Assembly (NCBI RefSeq): GCF_947486615.1
Contig: NZ_CANKUD010000001.1
Span: 1 to 64,000, forward strand
Length of the DNA: 64,000 nucleotides
Reading direction: 5' to 3'
DNA from: an uncultured Modestobacter sp.
GTDB lineage: Bacteria > Actinomycetota > Actinomycetes > Mycobacteriales > Geodermatophilaceae
The notes below the pieces were generated by a model. It saw only the letters and a list, made by a program, of their open reading frames with translations. It had not been told where the DNA came from and ran no database searches. The translations under genes and the position numbers were made by a program. Numbering within the stretch: the first letter of the stretch is position 1; each line of letters opens with the position of its first letter. This document shows, piece by piece, positions 59,632-64,000 of the stretch.

Positions 59632-60048
59632 ATGACGTCGCCGCCTGCCTTCCGGCTGCTGCCGGAGGTGACCCCCGAGACCCAGGCGTTCTGGACCGGG
59701 GGTGAGTCCGGCGAGCTGCGCATCCACCGATGCCGCTCGTGCCGCCGCTGGTTCCACCCGCCCATGCCGGCGTGCTTCCACTGCCGCAGTCGGGAGGTCG
59801 GCCCGGAGGTCGCCTCCGGCCGGGCGACCGTGGCCGCCTACACCGTCAACCAGCATCCCTGGTTCGACGGGTTCCCACCCCCGTACGTGGTGGCGATCGT
59901 CGAGCTCGACGACGAACCCGGCGTGCGGCTGACCACCAACATCGTCGACTGCGCCGTCGAGGACGTCGAGGCGGGCCTGCCCGTCGAGGTCGTCTTCGAG
60001 CACCGGGACGACGTCTGGCTGCCGCTCTTCCGGCCGGTGACGGCATGA
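59632..60048 (+). CDS. DUF35 OB-fold/zinc-ribbon protein
   Basis: 138 residues: zinc ribbon CRSC-x11-CFHC at about 34-51 (HRCRSCRRWFHPPMPACFHC), then OB fold (GRATVAAYTVNQHPW, PPYVVAIVELDDEPGVRLTT). It is the first gene of a tight plus-strand operon DUF35, thiolase-like, MaoC-N, MaoC. AAGGGAG precedes ATG 59632. In the mycobacterial igr locus a DUF35 domain is fused to a MaoC domain (ChsH2) and acts with Ltp2; here the parts are separate genes. It overlaps the thiolase-like gene by 4 bp. Confidence 0.9.
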   Translation: MTSPPAFRLLPEVTPETQAFWTGGESGELRIHRCRSCRRWFHPPMPACFHCRSREVGPEVASGRATVAAYTVNQHPWFDGFPPPYVVAIVELDDEPGVRLTTNIVDCAVEDVEAGLPVEVVFEHRDDVWLPLFRPVTA

Positions 60049-61232
60049 CCTTCGTCGAGGACCGTGCAGTCATCAGCGGTGTCGGTCAGTCGGCGATCGG
60101 GCGCAAGCTCGGCCGGACCGGCTGGGACCTGGGGGTCGAGGCGGCGCTCAACGCCATCGCCGACGCCGGGCTGAGCCCCGACGACATCGACGGCGTGGCC
60201 AGCTACCCCGGCCCGGTGGGCGCCGAGGGCGGGTTCGTCGGTGCGACCACGCACGACATCCGCAATGCGCTGGGACTGAAGTCCAGCTGGTACACCAGCG
60301 GGGTCGAGACCGCCGGGCAGATCGGCACCCTGCTGGACGCCTGCGCGATGGTCGCCAGCGGGCGGGCCACGCACGTGCTCGCGTTCCGCTCGGTCTGGGA
60401 GTCGACGGCGCAGGCCGCCATGGGCCGGGCGAAGGCCATCACCGGGCACATGACGCGGGCCAGCGGGCACACCGCCTGGCGGGTGCCCTTCGGAGCAGCG
60501 TCGGCGGCCAACTGGATCGGCATGTACGCCCAGCGCTACATGCACGAGCACGGGCTCACCCGCGAGCAGATGGGCAACGTCTCCCTCAACGCCCGGCGCA
60601 ACGCGGCGCTGAACCCCAACGCCATCTTCACCGCGCCGATCACGATCGAGGACTACCTGGCGGCCCGGATGATCTCCTGGCCCTTCGGGCTGCTCGACTG
60701 CGACGTCCCCGCCGACGGCGCGACCGCGATCATCATCTCCCGGCGGGAGGCAACCGCGGGGTTGCGCCGTCCGCCGTTGACGATCGAGTCCGCGGGCAGC
60801 GCCATGTACGAGCGGCACTCCTGGGACCAGCGCCACGACCTGACCACGATGGCCGCGCACGACGTGGCGCACGCGATGTGGGCCGGTACGTCGCTGACCG
60901 CCGTGGACGTCGACTTCGCGACGCTCTACGACGGGTTCAGCTACCTCACCCTGCAGTGGATCGACGCATTCGGCTTCGCCGAGCACGGCAAGGCAGGGGT
61001 CTTCATGGAGGACCTCGACCGGTTCTCCAAGGACGGTGACTTCCCGATCAACACCCACGGCGGCCAGCTCTCCGGTGGGCGGCTGCACGGCTACGGCTTC
61101 GTGCACGAGGCGTGCGTCCAACTGTGGGGCGACGCCGGCGACCGCCAGATCACCAAGGACGTCGAGGTGGCCGCGGTCGGAGTGGGTGGCGGCCCCGAGG
61201 CCGGCTGCATGCTGCTGCGACGGGAGGGCTGA
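60045..61232 (+). CDS. Thiolase-like (SCP-x/Ltp2 type) protein, probable retro-aldolase partner
   Basis: 395 residues: VISGVGQSAIGRKLGRTGWD, ALNAIADAGLSPDDIDGVA, HVLAFRSVWESTAQ, TLYDGFSYLTLQWIDAFGF and INTHGGQLSGGRLHGYG. At the thiolase nucleophile position it has SGVETAGQIG with no Cys; the HGGQLSGGRLHG block is that of Ltp-type proteins. ATGA overlap with the DUF35 gene means the two are made together, as expected for an Ltp2/DUF35 aldolase complex. It would cleave a beta-hydroxyacyl-CoA formed by the MaoC pair that follows. Confidence 0.87.
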   Translation: MTFVEDRAVISGVGQSAIGRKLGRTGWDLGVEAALNAIADAGLSPDDIDGVASYPGPVGAEGGFVGATTHDIRNALGLKSSWYTSGVETAGQIGTLLDACAMVASGRATHVLAFRSVWESTAQAAMGRAKAITGHMTRASGHTAWRVPFGAASAANWIGMYAQRYMHEHGLTREQMGNVSLNARRNAALNPNAIFTAPITIEDYLAARMISWPFGLLDCDVPADGATAIIISRREATAGLRRPPLTIESAGSAMYERHSWDQRHDLTTMAAHDVAHAMWAGTSLTAVDVDFATLYDGFSYLTLQWIDAFGFAEHGKAGVFMEDLDRFSKDGDFPINTHGGQLSGGRLHGYGFVHEACVQLWGDAGDRQITKDVEVAAVGVGGGPEAGCMLLRREG

Positions 61233-61235
61233 GCG

Positions 61236-61676
61236 GTGACCGATTCCGAGGCCGGTCCGTCCTACGAGGTGCTCATCGAACGGGGCAAGATCCGCGAGTT
61301 CGCGCAGGCGATGCAGTCCGAGTCGCCCGCTTACGAGGGCGGGGCCGCCATCGTGCCGCCGACCTTCCTGACGACGGCCGCCCGCTGGGCACCGCCCCGC
61401 GCCCGGGCGGACACCGGGTTCGAGCGCGCCCGGCTGCTGCACGGCGAGCAGGAGTTCGTCTTCCACGGTCCTCCACCCCGCGCCGGCCAGCGACTGTGGG
61501 CCAGCGAGCGGATCGTCGACCGGTCGGAGAAGAGCGGCCGGCGGGGTGGGTTGATGCGGCTCGCCGTCGTCGTCACCGAGTTCCGGGACGACGAGGGCAC
61601 GCTCGTCGCCGAGGCCCGGTCGACCCTGATCGAGCGGGCGAAGGCGGCGGAGAAGCCGACGGAGGAGTCCTCGTGA
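61236..61676 (+). CDS. MaoC-like/FAS1-type dehydratase N-terminal domain protein
   Basis: 146 residues of the HadA/FAS1-like hot-dog type: FAQAMQSESPAYEGGAAIVPPTF, LLHGEQEFVFHGPPPRAGQR and RLAVVVTEFRDDEGTLVAEAR. The first hot dog of such two-part hydratases binds the acyl-CoA and lacks the catalytic Asp/His pair. GTG 61236 lies 3 bp after the thiolase-like stop, with GGGAGGG before it. It overlaps the MaoC gene by 4 bp (GTGA), so the two should form a heterodimer, like ChsH1-ChsH2 or HadA-HadB. Confidence 0.88.
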   Translation: MTDSEAGPSYEVLIERGKIREFAQAMQSESPAYEGGAAIVPPTFLTTAARWAPPRARADTGFERARLLHGEQEFVFHGPPPRAGQRLWASERIVDRSEKSGRRGGLMRLAVVVTEFRDDEGTLVAEARSTLIERAKAAEKPTEESS

Positions 61677-62089
61677 GCGGGACGGGAGCCGGCGTGGAGG
61701 TCGGCGCCACCGGCCCGGAGCGGACGTTCGGGCCGTTGACCACGCAGATGTTCGTGCGCTATTCGGGCGCCTCGGGCGATCTCAACCCGATGCACTACGA
61801 CCACGCCTTCGCCACCAAGGCGGGCTATCCGTCGGTGTTCTCCCAGGGCATGCACCAGGCAGCGCTGCTGGCCACCTTCGCCACCGACTGGCTGGGAGCG
61901 GAGAACGTCCGGCGGTTCCACGTCCGCTTCCGCGACCAGGTGTGGCCCGGCGACGTCCTGACGTGCTCGGGTGTGGTGACCGGGCTGCGGGACGGGGAGG
62001 ACGGCCGGCTGGCCACGGTGGAGCTGACCTGCACCCGTCAGGACGGCTCGGTGGCCATCAGTGGATCGGCCGACTTCCTGGTCGCCTGA
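61673..62089 (+). CDS. MaoC-like enoyl-CoA hydratase subunit
   Basis: 138 residues with the hydratase-2 motif: YSGASGDLNPMHYD (catalytic Asp and His), FATKAGYPSVFSQGMHQAAL and FHVRFRDQVWPGDVLTCSG. It is the catalytic hot dog of a MaoC-type hydratase that adds water to a 2-enoyl-CoA. Together with the previous gene it makes a two-subunit hydratase. GTG 61673 overlaps the preceding stop. A 14-bp terminator hairpin follows. Confidence 0.9.
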   Translation: MSGTGAGVEVGATGPERTFGPLTTQMFVRYSGASGDLNPMHYDHAFATKAGYPSVFSQGMHQAALLATFATDWLGAENVRRFHVRFRDQVWPGDVLTCSGVVTGLRDGEDGRLATVELTCTRQDGSVAISGSADFLVA

Positions 62090-62109
62090 GACTGGGCGAG
62101 AGGCACGGC

Positions 62110-62151
62110 GCAGCGGAGCCGGCGGGGGTGCGTCCCTGCCGGCTCCGCTGC
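62110..62151 (+). terminator. Terminator hairpin after the igr-like operon
   Basis: GCAGCGGAGCCGGC (62110-62123), 14-nt loop, GCCGGCTCCGCTGC (62138-62151), perfect 14-bp stem followed by CTTCC. It stands 21 bp past the MaoC stop. Confidence 0.8.
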
Positions 62152-62187
62152 CTTCCGATACCCGGGGGGAGTGACCAGTCGGGGTCA

Positions 62188-62205
62188 TTTCTGACGCCCC
62201 ATCCC
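62188..62205. promoter_or_regulatory. Operator-like half-site 9 before the tandem TetR gene
   Basis: TTTCTGAC-GCCCCA-TCCC: perfect left half, no right half. It is 45-62 bp before ATG 62250. It may be weaker or bound by one TetR unit only, consistent with modest autoregulation. Confidence 0.4.
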
Positions 62206-62236
62206 CGTAGCAGCCTGCAGTGCGGTTCCGGTCAAC

Positions 62237-62242
62237 TACGCT
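62237..62242 (+). promoter_or_regulatory. Probable -10 element of a leaderless promoter for the tandem TetR gene
   Basis: TACGCT fits the actinobacterial TANNNT -10. Its end is 7 bp before ATG 62250 and no SD sequence precedes that ATG, so transcription would start at the start codon. No clear -35. Confidence 0.5.
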
Positions 62243-62249
62243 GGCGGAC

Positions 62250-63578
62250 ATGTCAGCGGAGGGGGTCCTGCGTCGCAGCAGTTACGGGCCGACCAGCCCC
62301 ATGGTGGGCCAGCGGGGCGCCCGGACGCGCGAGCGGATCGTCAGCGAGGCGTTGACCCTGTTCGCTGCGCAGGGCTTCCACGGCACCTCGGTGCACGACA
62401 TCTCGGCCGCTGCGGAGATCTCCCGTGCGACGTTCTACCAGTACTTCGAGAGCAAGGAGGAGATCTTCGTCCAGCTGCTCGACGAGTGCGGAGGAGCCCT
62501 CGTCGACGTCGTCCGGCAGCTGGGGCCGCTGGGGCCGACCGCCGAGGGGTTCGGCAACCTGTACAGCTGGCTGCTGGCCTGGGGCCAGATCTACGACAAG
62601 TACTCGACGATGTTCGTCCAGTGGGCCAATGTCGACTCCTCTGGCACGGCGATCCGCCCGCTGGTGACCGGGTTCGTCGAGTCCTTCGATGCCCGCGTCG
62701 CCCGACGGCTCAAGCAGACCGACCTGGAGGGCCTGTCGGCGCCCGACGCGGCGGTGGTGCTCACCAGCGTGGTCAACCGCTTCAACTACCTGCGCCACGT
62801 CACCAGTTCACCGACCACCGACCTGGAGGGACCGTCTCATCACCTGGCGGTGATCCTGCAGACTGTGCTGTTCCCGTCCACACCGGTCGAGGTCACCCGG
62901 CGCGCCCTGGGCGGACAGCCTGACTGGTCCCGGCCGCGCGCGCCTTCGGCGGCCGCCGGCGCGGCGCCCGTGCCGGGTGACGTCCCCGACCGGTTCACGC
63001 CCCTCACCGCCCGCGGCGCGACCACGGTCCGCGAGCTGATGGACGCTGGTGGCCGGGTGTTCGCCGAGCGCGGCTACCAGCGGGCGAACGTCGACGACAT
63101 CGTCGGTGTCGCGGGCTTCGCCCGGGGGACCTTCTACAAGTACTTCGACGAGAAGCTGGATCTGCTCGTGGCGCTGTCCGACCAGTGCCGTGGCGAGGCC
63201 GTGCAGATCGCGCACACCTTCGAGGACGTCGAGCCCGGTGACGGCGAGGCGCTGCGGGCGTGGCTCACCGAGTACGTCGACTTCCACAGCCGATATGTCG
63301 GGGTCATCCGGGTCTGGCTCGAGCGCACGCCGAACCATCCTGCGCTGGACCGCGACCGGGTCCTGGTCCTGGAGGCCATGCGCCGTGCGCTCTACGCGCA
63401 CCTTGAGCGGGTGCCCCGCTCGCAGCCGCTGGACCTACGGGTAGCGGAGGTGTTCCAGGTCGCGCTGCTCGAGCGGCTCCCGGAGACCTACCGGCCGCGC
63501 GCCAAGCGGGGGCGCACGCCGCAGATGGTCGAGCTGATGGCACAGGTGCTCGAGCGCGGGCTGTTCACCCCGCGCTGA
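62250..63578 (+). CDS. Tandem TetR-family regulator: two TetR HTH units in one chain
   Basis: 442 residues, about twice a normal TetR. Unit 1 at about 24-75: RERIVSEALTLFAAQGFHG, SVHDISAAAEISRATFYQYF and ESKEEIF. Unit 2 at about 258-308: RELMDAGGRVFAERGYQ, NVDDIVGVAGFARGTFYKYF and DEKLDLL. Each is followed by a helical ligand-domain-like region; a Pro/Ala/Arg-rich linker lies at about 225-250. I start at ATG 62250 for the leaderless -10 signal, not the GTG at 62220. A double TetR could bind as an intramolecular pair. It lies next to the igr-like operon and half-site 9, so I propose it controls the TGAC-N6-GTCA regulon; unproven. Confidence 0.92.
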   Translation: MSAEGVLRRSSYGPTSPMVGQRGARTRERIVSEALTLFAAQGFHGTSVHDISAAAEISRATFYQYFESKEEIFVQLLDECGGALVDVVRQLGPLGPTAEGFGNLYSWLLAWGQIYDKYSTMFVQWANVDSSGTAIRPLVTGFVESFDARVARRLKQTDLEGLSAPDAAVVLTSVVNRFNYLRHVTSSPTTDLEGPSHHLAVILQTVLFPSTPVEVTRRALGGQPDWSRPRAPSAAAGAAPVPGDVPDRFTPLTARGATTVRELMDAGGRVFAERGYQRANVDDIVGVAGFARGTFYKYFDEKLDLLVALSDQCRGEAVQIAHTFEDVEPGDGEALRAWLTEYVDFHSRYVGVIRVWLERTPNHPALDRDRVLVLEAMRRALYAHLERVPRSQPLDLRVAEVFQVALLERLPETYRPRAKRGRTPQMVELMAQVLERGLFTPR

Positions 63579-63591
63579 GCATGCGGGCTGA

Positions 63592-63608
63592 GCGGGCGCA
63601 GGGCCCGC
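63592..63608. terminator. Short GC hairpin between convergent genes
   Basis: GCGGGC, 5-nt loop GCAGG, GCCCGC between the tandem TetR stop (63578) and the flavin hydroxylase stop (63619). Weak terminator candidate for both. Confidence 0.4.
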
Positions 63609-63618
63609 CCGGTGCCGG

Positions 63619-64000
63619 TCAGCCGGACGCGGCAACCGGTTGACCGGTGATCATCGCGCGCAGCTCCCGGGTGACCAGCTCCAGCTCCGCCGGGCGGCAC
63701 GTCGCGGCAACGTAGCGGTCGGGACGCAGTACGACGACCTCGTCGCCGGGACGCTCCAGCAGGTGGTCGCGGAAGGCGCCGTCGACGTCGTAGACGACCA
63801 GCGACGCCCCGGACAGCGCGACGGCCCGGTCGTCCGCCGGTGACCGCAGGCCGGTGCGGGACGGGCTGACCCGGACGAACCGGGCACCCAGTTCGGTCCA
63901 GTACTTCTGGCTCTCGGCGGAGAGGGCGGCGAGCGGGTCGCCGGTCAGGCCGAGGATCGCGAACGAGCCGCCCACCGCGTCGTCGAGCTTGACCCGGGCG
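63619..64000 (-). CDS. FAD-dependent aromatic hydroxylase (MhpA-like), C-terminal part (start outside window)
   Basis: About 127 residues are visible on the minus strand before the right edge; the frame continues through 64000. The segment begins VKLDDAVGGSFAILGLTGDP and includes YWTELGARFVRVSPSR and VVVLRPDRYVAATCRPAEL. These belong to the thioredoxin-like C-terminal domain of 3-(3-hydroxyphenyl)propionate-type hydroxylases (MhpA, PheA/TfdB class). Such enzymes ortho-hydroxylate phenols to catechols ready for ring cleavage. The FAD domain is not in view. The neighbouring DNA to the right may hold the missing extradiol dioxygenase. Confidence 0.85.
   Translation of the reverse strand, partial: ARVKLDDAVGGSFAILGLTGDPLAALSAESQKYWTELGARFVRVSPSRTGLRSPADDRAVALSGASLVVYDVDGAFRDHLLERPGDEVVVLRPDRYVAATCRPAELELVTRELRAMITGQPVAASG

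Noticed and set aside
1..64000. Search for tRNA, rRNA, insertion sequences, integrase and attachment sites
   Set aside because: None recognised by reading; no transposase-like ORF or terminal inverted repeats were seen, so recent mobility of the island is not supported.

Overview
The window is very GC-rich DNA with dense, short-spaced genes, frequent GTG starts and many 4-bp ATGA/GTGA overlaps. Together with genes of F420 chemistry (6571-7299, 57263-58348), mycofactocin-type dehydrogenases (17052-17912, 54501-55625), a mycobacterial-style alpha-methylacyl-CoA racemase (19883-20971) and KorAB (39843-42838), this points to an actinomycete. A Geodermatophilaceae or Pseudonocardiales-like genome is a guess only. 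I found no rRNA, tRNA, CRISPR array, transposase or phage gene.

Almost everything is catabolic: a large, segmented island for CoA-thioester breakdown of a hydrophobic, probably branched or ring-containing substrate (terpenoid, steroid-like or alkyl-aromatic). Layout: 1-1205 etfA tail and a frameshifted multi-HTH gene; 1216-4387 hydrolase/thiolase/thioesterase operon; 4388-6434 a decayed ORF and a tandem FadR-type regulator; 6571-10298 F420 reductase, FadA6-like thiolase, VOC protein, SDR; 10314-14121 amidohydrolase, CoA-transferase, crotonase; 14134-17912 ferredoxin reductase, VOC protein, hydrolase, mycofactocin SDR; 18346-23594 aldehyde dehydrogenase, racemase, acyl-CoA dehydrogenase, flavin reductase, TetR; 23636-28785 a meta-cleavage-like lower pathway (hydrolase, hydratase, aldolase, aldehyde dehydrogenase, CoA-transferase); 29062-37065 a Rieske dioxygenase operon with SCP-x thiolase-like protein, DUF35 protein, two ligases, crotonase and ferredoxin; 37170-39793 Baeyer-Villiger monooxygenase and CitE-like lyase; 39843-42838 KorAB; 42966-50094 SDR and acyl-CoA dehydrogenases, thiolase-like protein, ligase; 50134-57172 SDRs, DUF35, crotonase, P450, alcohol and aldehyde dehydrogenases; 57263-62089 F420 oxidoreductase, phosphotransferase-like protein and an igr-like DUF35/thiolase-like/MaoC/MaoC operon; 62250-63578 a two-domain TetR; 63619-64000 the C-terminus of an MhpA-type flavin hydroxylase.

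The strongest system-level signal is a repeated operator-like motif, WTTCTGAC-N6-GTCR (TGAC-N6-GTCA dyad), seen upstream of about ten separate transcription units across about 55 kb: thiolase (7425), ferredoxin reductase (15373), SDR/aldehyde dehydrogenase (18206), lower pathway/Rieske operon (28948), Baeyer-Villiger monooxygenase (37105), both acyl-CoA dehydrogenase operons (45075), aldehyde dehydrogenase (57226), F420 oxidoreductase/phosphotransferase (58352), igr-like operon (59563) and, as a half-site, the tandem TetR gene (62188). This unites the segments into one putative regulon; the tandem TetR is my best candidate for its regulator, but that link is inference. A second, different operator pair (TGGCACACTGTGCCA) marks the single-domain TetR gene at 22854.

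A plausible flow is: activation by oxygenases (Rieske enzyme, P450, Baeyer-Villiger enzyme, flavin hydroxylase) and alcohol/aldehyde dehydrogenases, CoA ligation, racemisation, dehydrogenation by a heteromeric acyl-CoA dehydrogenase, hydration by paired MaoC proteins, retro-aldol cleavage by SCP-x/DUF35 pairs and thiolysis. The substrate cannot be named from sequence alone.
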